Shown piece by piece: positions 1 through 6,631 of a DNA stretch of 18,640 bases (the first letter of the stretch is position 1; the number at the start of each line of letters is the position of its first letter). The notes under the pieces were generated by a model. It was not told where the DNA came from and ran no database searches. It was given only the letters and a program-made list of their open reading frames with translations. The stretch comes from Oscillospiraceae bacterium (GTDB taxonomy: Bacteria > Bacillota > Clostridia > Oscillospirales > Ruminococcaceae). Made by a program: the position numbers and the translations under genes. Location: positions 1 to 18,640 of the forward strand of contig JAGAEK010000060.1 of NCBI GenBank assembly GCA_017828835.1, in the 5' to 3' direction.

Positions 1-458
1 CGCTTCAGAAAGCCATCGTCCGCAGTAAAGACGTGGACAGGCTCTACGAAGGACTGTACGAGAATATGGTAAACGGCAAGGTCACGGAGCAGTGGTATAT
101 GCACATGTCGCAGAAGTATGAGATCGAACGTGGCGAATTGCAGGACAAGATCAAGAATTATCGTGTTCAGCTCCTCGGTTTAGAGGATATCCGCCACGAA
201 AAAGATCACTTCCTCTCGGCGATACGCACATTTATGCGGATGCAGACACTTACACCCGTGCTTCTGCGGGAGTTGATCGACAAGATCGAAGTCCACAGAA
301 TCGAAGGAACCGGCAAGAACCGTACTCAGCGCATCACGATTCACTACAAATTCATCGGCGCGCTTGAGATCCCCGCGGGATCAAAAAGCGACCACCACAA
401 ACTCGATACCCGTCGCGGCGTCGTGGTCGAATATCTTCCCAATACCGTGATCGCCTGA
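1..458 (+). CDS. Large serine recombinase, C-terminal part (5' truncated by window edge)
   Basis: The reading frame is open from the left edge (first full codon at base 3) to a TGA at 456-458, so only the last ~150 residues are present. The text resembles the C-terminal half of TnpX/Tn-type large serine recombinases with a DUF4368 tail: a KDVDRLYEGLYENMVNGK segment, a coiled-coil-like stretch rich in K and E, then LTPVLLRELIDKIEVHR and RITIHYKFIGALEIP. In this family the N-terminal catalytic serine domain cuts and rejoins attachment sites; here the catalytic domain lies outside the window, so activity cannot be judged. A GTG at 33 is only an internal codon. The gene points at a tRNA-Pro 110 bp away, consistent with the end of an integrated element. 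Family assignment is from recognised sequence pattern, not a search. Confidence 0.82.
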   Translation, partial: LQKAIVRSKDVDRLYEGLYENMVNGKVTEQWYMHMSQKYEIERGELQDKIKNYRVQLLGLEDIRHEKDHFLSAIRTFMRMQTLTPVLLRELIDKIEVHRIEGTGKNRTQRITIHYKFIGALEIPAGSKSDHHKLDTRRGVVVEYLPNTVIA

Positions 459-465
459 CAAAAAT

Positions 466-488
466 GAGCAGACTCACCGAGCCTGCTC
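466..488 (+). terminator. Hairpin after the recombinase gene, weak terminator candidate
   Basis: GAGCAG-A-CTC (466-475) can pair with GAG-C-CTGCTC (479-488) around a 3-nt loop with one mismatch. It starts 8 nt after the recombinase stop codon. There is no T-run after it, so intrinsic termination is uncertain. Confidence 0.3.
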
Positions 489-524
489 CCCTACATACGA
501 ATATCAGATAAGTTGAATATATAG

Positions 525-567
525 AAAAACTGAGTGTCCATAACTCACTTGCGTTATGAACACTCAG
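525..567 (-). terminator. Intrinsic terminator of tRNA-Pro
   Basis: Read on the minus strand just after the tRNA 3' end: CTGAGTGT (530-537 on plus) pairs with ACACTCAG (560-567), and CATAAC (539-544) with GTTATG (553-558), separated by one mismatched pair and an 8-nt loop. On the minus strand the hairpin is followed at once by TTTTT (525-529). This is a textbook rho-independent terminator for the tRNA, and possibly for the PHP gene upstream of it. Confidence 0.88.
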
Positions 568-569
568 CA

Positions 570-645
570 TGGTCGAAGTGACAGGACTCGAACCTGCAGC
601 ATCCTGGTCCCAAACCAGGCGCGCTACCAATTGCGCTACACCTCG
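570..645 (-). tRNA. tRNA-Pro (anticodon TGG), CCA encoded
   Basis: The minus strand gives a 76-nt cloverleaf. The acceptor arm CGAGGTG (639-645 complement) pairs with CACTTCG (574-580 complement) with one G-T wobble. The anticodon stem CCTGG/CCAGG encloses the 7-nt loop TTTGGGA, giving anticodon TGG, and the T arm contains GGTTCGAGTCC. The discriminator is A, and the 3' CCA is present in the DNA at 570-572. It starts 17 nt after the stop codon of the PHP gene with no obvious promoter between, so the two may be co-transcribed. Its 3' end faces the recombinase fragment, the usual geometry for an element integrated next to a tRNA. Confidence 0.95.
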
Positions 646-662
646 ATAAAAATAAGAACGAA

Positions 663-1358
663 TTAAAGATGGGTAGGGATACCTTCAGGGTTGGCGATAA
701 TGTTATCTCTTGTGATTGAGCGGAGAAGAGAGAAAATTTCGGCTTCCGATCCGGGAAGGGTATCGACAGAAATCCCGCCGCGGGCGACGTCAACGATTTG
801 GTGAAAATCCGAACCGGAGGAAATCAAAAGATTGTGGTCAAGAGCCCAGGCGTCGGATTTGTCATTGCTTTCACAATGTCTGACGTTGCCGTTGAATATC
901 TCTATACCGTCAACAAAAGGTTGAGCGACCGGAATCATATTGGGTCTGAACGGGTGTGCCTGGAAAACACAGATATCCGTGCCTTTTGTAACGGCTCTGA
1001 AGGTTGCGAGATCGCTGAAAGCTATGCGGGAATTTTCATACAGGAAATTTCTGTCAAAACCGAAAACAAGATAATCATTTCTGTTTTCGGGGAAATTTAT
1101 TTCCATACCGAGATAAACACGAAGACCGACTTGTTTGCCTCTTTTTTCGGCGAGATCGTATCCCGAAAGCCAGGAGGTTATTTTTTCGCTGTCCGAATCA
1201 CCTTTTAAAGCATCGAAACAATAGTGAGCAAAATGGTTTGTGATTATTATAGCGTCAAAACTGGCTTTTTTATATAAGTCGACGGTATCGAAAGCGGATA
1301 CGCAGGCGCAAAAACTGGATTCGGAGGTATGTACGTGAGTATCTATTTTGTAAGGCAT
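663..1358 (-). CDS. PHP-domain metal-dependent phosphoesterase
   Basis: Encodes a 231-residue protein. The N-terminal DTHVHT (residues 6-11) is the HxH metal motif of the PHP superfamily, followed by TNHF, a GMEINF acid motif, QAHPFRP and a C-terminal SGSDFH. Together these form the usual divalent-metal phosphoesterase site, as in the TrpH/YciV group. The substrate is unknown: relatives act on nucleotides, oligonucleotides or histidinol phosphate, and nothing here decides between them. I chose the ATG at 1358 rather than the one at 1373 because GGGAG lies a few bases upstream of 1358 and overlaps the earlier ATG. A promoter is visible upstream (1388-1416). The gene runs into tRNA-Pro 17 nt downstream. 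Predicted cytoplasmic; no signal peptide or membrane segment seen. Confidence 0.85.
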   Translation of the reverse strand: MPYKIDTHVHTSESSFCACVSAFDTVDLYKKASFDAIIITNHFAHYCFDALKGDSDSEKITSWLSGYDLAEKRGKQVGLRVYLGMEINFPENRNDYLVFGFDRNFLYENSRIAFSDLATFRAVTKGTDICVFQAHPFRPNMIPVAQPFVDGIEIFNGNVRHCESNDKSDAWALDHNLLISSGSDFHQIVDVARGGISVDTLPGSEAEIFSLLRSITRDNIIANPEGIPTHL

Positions 1359-1387
1359 GAAAACATCTCCCATATAATGACTGTAAT

Positions 1388-1416
1388 AGTATAAACTATA
1401 ATGTGCGTTAAATCAA
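1388..1416 (-). promoter_or_regulatory. Promoter of the PHP gene (-35 TTGATT, -10 TATACT)
   Basis: On the minus strand TTGATT (plus 1411-1416) and TATACT (plus 1388-1393) are separated by exactly 17 bp, 30 bp upstream of the PHP start codon. A short inverted repeat ATAGT/ACTAT overlaps the -10 region. On the plus strand an exact TATAAT (1397-1402) lies in the same segment but lacks a good -35, so it can only be suggested for the divergent ABC operon. Confidence 0.6.
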
Positions 1417-1524
1417 GAGGACGGGACGATAAGTTTAAAAATAATCACCTAAAAGCCACCGGGATAATATACTGTATAGAGACGCCCGACGTATAGGAAA
1501 GTGAACGGAGGAGATGATACAGAC

Positions 1525-2295
1525 TTGAAAGAAATGATAAACGTAGTCGGAGTGTCGCATAAATATCAGTCCGCAGACGGTGAGACAGAGACTGTTTTGG
1601 ATATAAATTTTACTGTAAACGAGGGAGAGTTTCTCGGTATAGTGGGTCCGAGCGGATGCGGAAAAAGTACGATCCTTTCTATTATATCCGGACTTGAGAA
1701 ACCGAGTAAAGGCGAGGTATTCGTGGATGGAGAAAAAGTTGAAGGAATTACGGAAAAGATAGGATATATGCTGCAAAGGGATAATCTTCTTGAATGGAGA
1801 AGTATCGAAAAGAACGTGCTGCTCGGGCTTGAGATACAGCATAAGCTCAGCAGAGAAAATATCGATTATGCCGAAGAACTTTTGAACAAATACGGTTTAT
1901 GGGAATGGAGAAACAAGAGACCGTCTCAGCTTTCCGGCGGTATGAGGCAAAGAGCGGCACTGATAAGGACGTTGTTGATACGTCCGAAGGCGTTGCTGTT
2001 GGATGAAGCGTTTTCTGCACTTGATTTTCAAACAAGGATAACGGTCACGGACGACGTATACAGGATACTCAAAGACGAAGGCATGACGACGGTGATGGTT
2101 TCCCACGATATTCCGGAAAGTGTGAGTATGGCGGATAAGATAATGGCGCTTTCGTCAAGGCCGGCAAGAGTAAAGAAAATACACGAAATAAAGTTCGGCT
2201 CCGAGTTTCTGACGCCGTTTGAGAGGCGTAACGCTCCGGAGTTCGGACAGTATTTCAATACAATCTGGAAAGAGCTTGATATAAATGGAGAGTAA
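1525..2295 (+). CDS. ABC transporter ATP-binding protein (SsuB/TauB/ThiZ class)
   Basis: ATPase subunit of an importer, about 256 residues. From the start used here: Walker A GPSGCGKST at residues 41-49, Q-loop MLQRDNLLEW, signature LSGGMRQRAAL, Walker B ALLLDEAFSALD and H-loop VSHDIPES. The Q-loop wording ending in EW/PW and the D-loop EAFSALD are typical of nitrate/sulfonate/taurine/thiamine-precursor importers. Start choice: a GTG opens the frame at 1501, but GGAGGAG at 1507-1513 would then lie inside the gene. A TTG at 1525 sits 11 nt after that ribosome binding site and is preferred; an ATG at 1534 is also possible. The stop overlaps the permease start by 11 nt, showing translational coupling. 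The protein should sit on the cytoplasmic face of the membrane with the permease. Confidence 0.9.
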   Translation: MKEMINVVGVSHKYQSADGETETVLDINFTVNEGEFLGIVGPSGCGKSTILSIISGLEKPSKGEVFVDGEKVEGITEKIGYMLQRDNLLEWRSIEKNVLLGLEIQHKLSRENIDYAEELLNKYGLWEWRNKRPSQLSGGMRQRAALIRTLLIRPKALLLDEAFSALDFQTRITVTDDVYRILKDEGMTTVMVSHDIPESVSMADKIMALSSRPARVKKIHEIKFGSEFLTPFERRNAPEFGQYFNTIWKELDINGE

Positions 2296-3094
2296 TTTGT
2301 CAAAGGAGAGAAAGGAATATATAAAAAATACGCAGCGCAGGAAACGGGCGATAACGCTGACAAGAATCGGTATATTTTTGATAACGGTCACGGCGTGGGA
2401 AGCGCTTGCGAGGATCGGGATAATAGACGGATTTGTTATGAGTATGCCGTCAAGGATATTGAAAACAGTGGTATCGGCGGCGTCGAACGGATTATTTTTG
2501 CATATCGGCGTGACGCTTTACGAGACGATGATAGGATTTGTTTTGGGAGTGGTTTTCGGAGGTATAATTGCCGCGGCGCTTTGGAGTTCTGAGTTTTTAT
2601 CGAAAGCGGTTGAGCCGTATCTTGTGGCGCTCAACAGTCTCCCGAAGATAGCGCTCGGACCGGTGATAATAATCTGGGTAGGAGCGGGAACGAAAGCGAT
2701 AATAGTTATGGCGCTTGCGATATCCATGATAGTTACGACGCTTGAAATGCTGAATGGATTCAGATGTACCGAAGAGGAAAAGATAATGATGGCGAAGACG
2801 TTCGGTGCGAGAAAATGGGAAATATTTTTGAAGATCGTGCTTCCGTCGAACGTTTTTACACTTTTCAACTCATTGAAAATAAATATAGGGCTGTCGTTGG
2901 TCGGGGTCATTGCGGGTGAATTTTTGGTATCGAAAGCGGGGCTCGGCTATTTGATCGTTTACGGCGGTCAGGTCTTCAAAATGGATCTTGTTATGGCGAG
3001 CGTAATAATTCTTTCAGTCGTTGCGATGCTGATATATAAAGGTATTACTTTTTTTGAAAAGCTTGTGCTTAATAACATCGGAAAAGCTCAATAA
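2285..3094 (+). CDS. ABC transporter permease (SsuC/TauC/ThiX class)
   Basis: A 269-residue hydrophobic protein with about six membrane segments, beginning after a short basic N-terminus (SKERKEYIKNTQRRKR). It carries the EAA coupling loop (EEEKIMMAKTFGARKWEIFLKIVLPS, about residues 160-185), which docks with the ATPase, and the family ending GLGYLIVYGGQVFKMDLV. It forms the channel for the substrate delivered by the lipoprotein encoded next. The ATG at 2285 overlaps the end of the ATPase gene. A TTG at 2297 has GGAGAG about 6 nt upstream and could be the real start, shortening the protein by four residues. The substrate cannot be told from sequence alone; sulfonates, nitrate-like anions and pyrimidine precursors of thiamine are all carried by relatives. 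Confidence 0.9.
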   Translation: MESNLSKERKEYIKNTQRRKRAITLTRIGIFLITVTAWEALARIGIIDGFVMSMPSRILKTVVSAASNGLFLHIGVTLYETMIGFVLGVVFGGIIAAALWSSEFLSKAVEPYLVALNSLPKIALGPVIIIWVGAGTKAIIVMALAISMIVTTLEMLNGFRCTEEEKIMMAKTFGARKWEIFLKIVLPSNVFTLFNSLKINIGLSLVGVIAGEFLVSKAGLGYLIVYGGQVFKMDLVMASVIILSVVAMLIYKGITFFEKLVLNNIGKAQ

Positions 3095-3124
3095 AGGTGA
3101 ATAATTTATTAGGAGGACAGAATA

Positions 3125-4135
3125 GTGAAGCGTTTTTATAAATATGCTGCGGTGGTAATGGCCGTGGTTATGATCGCAATAGCGGCGGTGGGGTGCGCAA
3201 ACACGAAAGACAAGGTAACGGTAAGAGTGAACGAGGTCACAAGGTCTGTGTTTTACGCTCCGCAGTATGCGGCTATCGCGAAAGGATTTTTTGAAGAAGA
3301 AGGAATAAAAGTAGAGCTCACGACAAGTCAGGGAGCGGATCAGGTCATGGCGGCGACACTTTCGGGAGGAGCGGATATAGGATTTGCCGGACCGGAAGCG
3401 GCGATATACGTTTATAACGAGGGCAGAGACAATTACTGCAAGGTAATAGCGCAGCTTACTAAAAGAGACGGTTCGTTTTTGATATCAAGAGAAAAAGACG
3501 ATAATTTCAATTGGGAAAAGCTGAGAGGTAAGACGATCTTACCCGGAAGGAAAGGCGGAGTTCCGTATATGACGCTTGAATACGTTTTAAAAAGCAAGGG
3601 ACTTGTTCCGGGAGAAGATTTGATTTTTGACAACAGTATACAGTTTGCGCTTCTTGCCGGCGCGTTTACTGCGGGGACCGGAGATTACGTCGCACTTTTT
3701 GAACCGACGGCAACGACGCTTGAAAAAGAGAGTGTCGGGTATATCGTCGCATCGGTAGGAGAAGAGGCCGGTGAAATACCGTATACGGTTTATTTTGCAT
3801 CGGGGAGCTATCTTGAAAAAAATGCGGAAACGGTGCAAAAATTCGTGAACGGCGTATATAAAGGTCTGCTTTGGGTAAAAGAAAACAGCGCCGAAACGGT
3901 TGCGGAAGCGATAGCTGACTTTTTCCCGGATTCCGATATGGAACTGTTGATCGCGGTGGTTCAGAGATATAAGGATATCGATGCCTGGAACGACTCTCCG
4001 TTTATGAAGGAAGAAGCGTTCGACAAGCTTCAAAACGTTATCGAACAGGCGGGAGAACTCGAAAAGAGGGCACCCTATGATAAGGTCGTCGACAACAGCT
4101 TTGCGGAAAAATCGATAGAACAAATAAAAAGGTAA
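3125..4135 (+). CDS. ABC transporter substrate-binding lipoprotein, NMT1/THI5-like
   Basis: A 336-residue protein with a lipoprotein signal: basic MKRFYK, a hydrophobic core, and cysteine 24 in AAVGC as the probable lipidation site (the -3 residue is Ala, a tolerated but less common lipobox). The mature part fits the NMT1/THI5-like periplasmic-binding fold: NEVTRSVFYAPQYAAIAKGFFEEEGIKVELT, then GADIGFAGPEAAIYVYNEG, in which a G-x-ADIGF segment lines the ligand cleft in relatives. Start GTG at 3125, with AGGAGG at 3111-3116, 8 nt upstream. The 30-nt gap after the permease keeps it in the same operon. It should be anchored outside the membrane and capture the substrate; which one is unknown, and no biosynthetic gene nearby suggests it. 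Confidence 0.88.
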   Translation: MKRFYKYAAVVMAVVMIAIAAVGCANTKDKVTVRVNEVTRSVFYAPQYAAIAKGFFEEEGIKVELTTSQGADQVMAATLSGGADIGFAGPEAAIYVYNEGRDNYCKVIAQLTKRDGSFLISREKDDNFNWEKLRGKTILPGRKGGVPYMTLEYVLKSKGLVPGEDLIFDNSIQFALLAGAFTAGTGDYVALFEPTATTLEKESVGYIVASVGEEAGEIPYTVYFASGSYLEKNAETVQKFVNGVYKGLLWVKENSAETVAEAIADFFPDSDMELLIAVVQRYKDIDAWNDSPFMKEEAFDKLQNVIEQAGELEKRAPYDKVVDNSFAEKSIEQIKR

Positions 4136-4155
4136 AAATAAACGAAAAAAATAAC

Positions 4156-4167
4156 GCAATCGATTGC
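4156..4167. repeat. 12-bp perfect palindrome GCAATCGATTGC
   Basis: Self-complementary over 12 bp, 21 bp after the lipoprotein gene. As RNA it could form only a small GCAA/TTGC hairpin followed by ATTTT, so it may be a weak terminator for the ABC operon or a dimeric-protein binding site. Confidence 0.35.
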
Positions 4168-4172
4168 ATTTT

Positions 4173-4240
4173 GCCCCTTTTTCATATTGACTAATAAAAA
4201 AAGATTAATTATAATTATATAGTCGAATATGAAAAGGGGC
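4173..4240 (+). promoter_or_regulatory. Long inverted repeat enclosing the nfn promoter and covering the nfnA ribosome binding site
   Basis: The left arm (4173-4193) and right arm (4220-4240) are 21 nt each and complementary except for two single-base bulges: GCCCC-TTTTT-CATATT-GACTA against TAGTC-GAATATG-AAAA-GGGGC. The left arm overlaps the -35 box. The right arm starts at about the expected transcription start and ends in GGGG, the Shine-Dalgarno of nfnA. Inference: either an operator spanning the promoter, or a hairpin that forms only in read-through RNA from the ABC operon and would hide the ribosome binding site, while RNA started at the local promoter lacks the left arm. Confidence 0.6.
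4187..4215 (+). promoter_or_regulatory. Sigma-A type promoter of nfnAB
   Basis: TTGACT (4187-4192) and TATAAT (4210-4215) are separated by exactly 17 bp of A/T-rich spacer. The predicted start is near 4222, leaving a leader of only about 26 nt before the nfnA ATG. This is the best promoter match in the window. Confidence 0.8.
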
Positions 4241-4247
4241 GAAAAAA

Positions 4248-5093
4248 ATGTACGAAATATTGAAGAAAAAGAAACTTAACGAAAACGTTGTACTTATGGA
4301 GATATATGCTCCGGACGTGGCAAACAAAGCAAAGGCCGGACAATTTATAATTTTCATGACGGACGATAAAGGCGAAAGGATACCGTTGACGATTGCGGGC
4401 AGCGATAAAGAGCGCGGAGCGGTCATGATAATATTCCAGGCGGTCGGATGTTCGACGAAAAAACTCGCGGCTATGAACGAAGGAGATACTTTGAGATGTT
4501 TCACGGGTCCTCTCGGCAAACCGACGGAGCTTGAAGGAATAAAGAGAGCGGCGGTAATAGGCGGAGGAGTTGGATGTGCGATCGCTTATCCGCAGGCCGT
4601 TGAATTAAAACGTCTCGGAGCCGACGTGGACGTTATCGTTGGATTCAGAAACAAAGATCTTGTAATACTTGAAGACGAGTTCAAAGCGGCGTCGGACAAT
4701 CTTTACGTTATGAGCGACGACGGAAGCTACGGAGAAAAAGGTCTTGTTACGGACAAATTAAAAGAACTTATAGAAAAAGGCAGCAAATACGACGCCGTTA
4801 TTGCGATAGGTCCTGCGATAATGATGAAATTTGTCTCGAAACTGACGCTGGAATACGGTATCAAAACGATCGTAAGTCTTAACCCGATCATGATCGACGG
4901 AACGGGAATGTGCGGAGGATGCAGAGTTACGGTCGGCGGTCAGGTCAAGTTTGCCTGTGTTGACGGACCTGATTTTGACGGACACCAGGTGGATTTTGAC
5001 GAGCTTATTTCCAGAGGAAAGCTCTATTCCGAACAGGAAAAGGCGGCAAACGAGCATTTTTGCAGATTATACGGAGGAAAAATCAATGGATAA
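4248..5093 (+). CDS. nfnA: NfnA-type ferredoxin-NADP+ reductase subunit alpha (FAD, [2Fe-2S])
   Basis: A 281-residue protein of the dihydroorotate-dehydrogenase electron-transfer-subunit family. Features: flavin-binding RIPLTIAGSD near residues 44-53, nucleotide-binding IGGGVGCAIAYPQA near 105-118, and a C-terminal iron-sulfur site GTGMCGGCR...KFACVDGPDFDGH with Cys222, Cys225 and Cys237. In studied Nfn enzymes the [2Fe-2S] cluster has three Cys plus an Asp ligand; Asp217 is a candidate here. With NfnB it forms the cytoplasmic NADH-dependent reduced ferredoxin:NADP+ oxidoreductase, which uses electron bifurcation to balance NADH, NADPH and ferredoxin in anaerobes. Start ATG at 4248, 8 nt after GGGG. 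Overlap with nfnB is 8 nt. The alternative name, sulfide dehydrogenase subunit SudB, applies to the same family. Confidence 0.88.
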   Translation: MYEILKKKKLNENVVLMEIYAPDVANKAKAGQFIIFMTDDKGERIPLTIAGSDKERGAVMIIFQAVGCSTKKLAAMNEGDTLRCFTGPLGKPTELEGIKRAAVIGGGVGCAIAYPQAVELKRLGADVDVIVGFRNKDLVILEDEFKAASDNLYVMSDDGSYGEKGLVTDKLKELIEKGSKYDAVIAIGPAIMMKFVSKLTLEYGIKTIVSLNPIMIDGTGMCGGCRVTVGGQVKFACVDGPDFDGHQVDFDELISRGKLYSEQEKAANEHFCRLYGGKING

Positions 5094-6489
5094 CTTGAAA
5101 AAAACACCTGTTGAGGCGAGAGATCCGCAGGAGAGGATAAAGGATTTTAAAGAGGTTTCGTTTACATATACTCCGGAACAGGCGATGGCTGAGGCGAAAA
5201 GATGCCTGAACTGCAAAAACAGCCCGTGCGTAGCGGGATGTCCGGTCGGAGTAAAGATACCGGAATTTATAAAACTGATAGCAGAGGGAAAATTTGAAGA
5301 CGCTTACGGCAAAATAGTCGAGACCAACGGACTTCCCGCCGTTTGCGGAAGAGTTTGTCCTCAGGAAAATCAATGCGAGGGCAAATGCATAAGAGGTATA
5401 AAAGGCGACAGTATAGGTATCGGTGCGCTTGAAAGATTTGCGGCGGACAGACACAGAGAGATGAAGAAAGATAGCGGCTGTTCTGAGAAAACTGCGAATA
5501 GCGATGCGAAAAAGCTTGCGAAGGTAGCGATAATAGGTGCAGGACCCGCCGGACTTGCGTGTGCGTCAGACCTGGCGGATTTCGGATTTGACGTTACGAT
5601 TTTCGAGGCGTTTCATATAGCCGGAGGCGTTTTAGCTTACGGTATACCCGAATTCCGTTTGCCGAAAAGCATAGTTGCGGACGAGATCGAGGCAATAAAG
5701 AAAAAAGGCGTTGAAATAAAAACGGACTACGTTATCGGAAGGATCAAAACGATAGACGAGCTTATGGAAAGCGGATATGAAGCGGTGTTCATTTCGACAG
5801 GCGCAGGACTTCCGAAGTTTATGGGAATACCCGGAGAAGGTGCGCTGGGAACTTACAGCGCGAACGAATATCTCACGAGGATAAATCTTATGAAGGCCTA
5901 TCGCGAAGATTACGATACTCCGCTCATGAAGTTCAAAAAAGTGGCTGTAGTCGGCGGCGGAAACGTTGCCATGGATGCGGCGAGATGTGCGAGAAGAATG
6001 GGAGCGGAAACGTATATAGTCTACCGCAGATCGGAAAAAGAAATGCCGGCGAGAGCCGAAGAGAAGGAACACGCGAAAGAAGAAGGGATCATCTTTAAAA
6101 CGCTCACCAATCCGGTCGAAATACTCGAAGACGAGAACAAGAGAGTACGCGCGATAAAATGCGTTGAAATGGAATTGAGCGATCCGGATGAAAGCGGAAG
6201 AAGGAGGCCTGTGGTAAAAGAAAACTCGGAGTTTGAGATAGAGGTCGACGGAGTTATAATGGCAATCGGATCCGACACTAATCCGGTGATCGGAAATACG
6301 ACCGAGGGACTTGAAACCAACAAAAAGGGCTGTATAGTCGCGGATGAGAATATGGCGACCACAAGACAAGGGATATTTGCCGGCGGAGATACGGTAACGG
6401 GAGCCGCGACGGTGATACTTGCAATGGGCGCCGGAAGGACGGCTGCGGCGTCGATAAAAGAATATATCGAAGAAAAACATAAGAAATAG
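5086..6489 (+). CDS. nfnB: NfnB / GltA-like NADPH-dependent flavoprotein, subunit beta
   Basis: A 467-residue relative of the glutamate synthase small subunit. The N-terminal domain binds two [4Fe-4S] clusters: CLNCKNSPCVAGCP (Cys40, 43, 48, 52) and CGRVCPQENQCEGKC (Cys87, 91, 97, 101). Then come an FAD site GAGPAGLACASDL from residue 151, a second nucleotide site GGGNVAMDAARCARRMGA from about 290, and a C-terminal FAGGDTVTGAATVILAMGAGRTAA flavin motif. No glutamate synthase large subunit is nearby; pairing with nfnA favours Nfn over glutamate synthase (the 'GltA' label). Start: an ATG at 5086, with GGAGG at 5073-5077, overlaps the end of nfnA. The frame is open further upstream to 4951, but that stretch lies inside nfnA and has no similarity to the family. 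Confidence 0.9.
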   Translation: MDNLKKTPVEARDPQERIKDFKEVSFTYTPEQAMAEAKRCLNCKNSPCVAGCPVGVKIPEFIKLIAEGKFEDAYGKIVETNGLPAVCGRVCPQENQCEGKCIRGIKGDSIGIGALERFAADRHREMKKDSGCSEKTANSDAKKLAKVAIIGAGPAGLACASDLADFGFDVTIFEAFHIAGGVLAYGIPEFRLPKSIVADEIEAIKKKGVEIKTDYVIGRIKTIDELMESGYEAVFISTGAGLPKFMGIPGEGALGTYSANEYLTRINLMKAYREDYDTPLMKFKKVAVVGGGNVAMDAARCARRMGAETYIVYRRSEKEMPARAEEKEHAKEEGIIFKTLTNPVEILEDENKRVRAIKCVEMELSDPDESGRRRPVVKENSEFEIEVDGVIMAIGSDTNPVIGNTTEGLETNKKGCIVADENMATTRQGIFAGGDTVTGAATVILAMGAGRTAAASIKEYIEEKHKK

Positions 6490-6494
6490 TCTTT

Positions 6495-6523
6495 AAGACC
6501 GGTCTTACGATCGGCCTTTTTTT
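6495..6523 (+). terminator. Intrinsic terminator after nfnB
   Basis: AAGACCG (6495-6501) pairs with CGGCCTT (6512-6518) with one mismatch around a 10-nt loop, followed by a run of T to 6523. It begins 5 nt after the nfnB stop codon. Confidence 0.75.
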
Positions 6524-6631
6524 GTTAAAAAATAATTTTTGTTTTATTCACAAAAAAATGGGAAAAATAAATATTAATTCAATAAAAAAGGGTAAATTAT
6601 AGGTAAAGACAAAAAAGGAAGGAGAAATTTT

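Noticed and set aside
1443..1470. Segment CCTAAAAGCCACCGGGATAA resembles part of a c-di-GMP-I (GEMM) or cobalamin riboswitch core
   Set aside because: The other obligatory parts (GGCAAAC helix and tetraloop side for GEMM-I; the GCCACTG and CCTGCC boxes for cobalamin) are not found. A short match of this kind can be chance.
4951..5085. Upstream extension of the nfnB reading frame by 45 codons
   Set aside because: It lies inside nfnA in another frame, has no family similarity, and a good Shine-Dalgarno (5073-5077) points to the ATG at 5086.
5632..6480. 282-codon open frame on the minus strand across nfnB
   Set aside because: It is antisense to a well-supported gene and has low-complexity composition (many R, F, Y, S) typical of shadow frames.
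5086..6489. Glutamate synthase small subunit (GltD/GltA-like)
   Set aside because: No large subunit is nearby, and pairing and overlap with an NfnA-type gene fit Nfn better.
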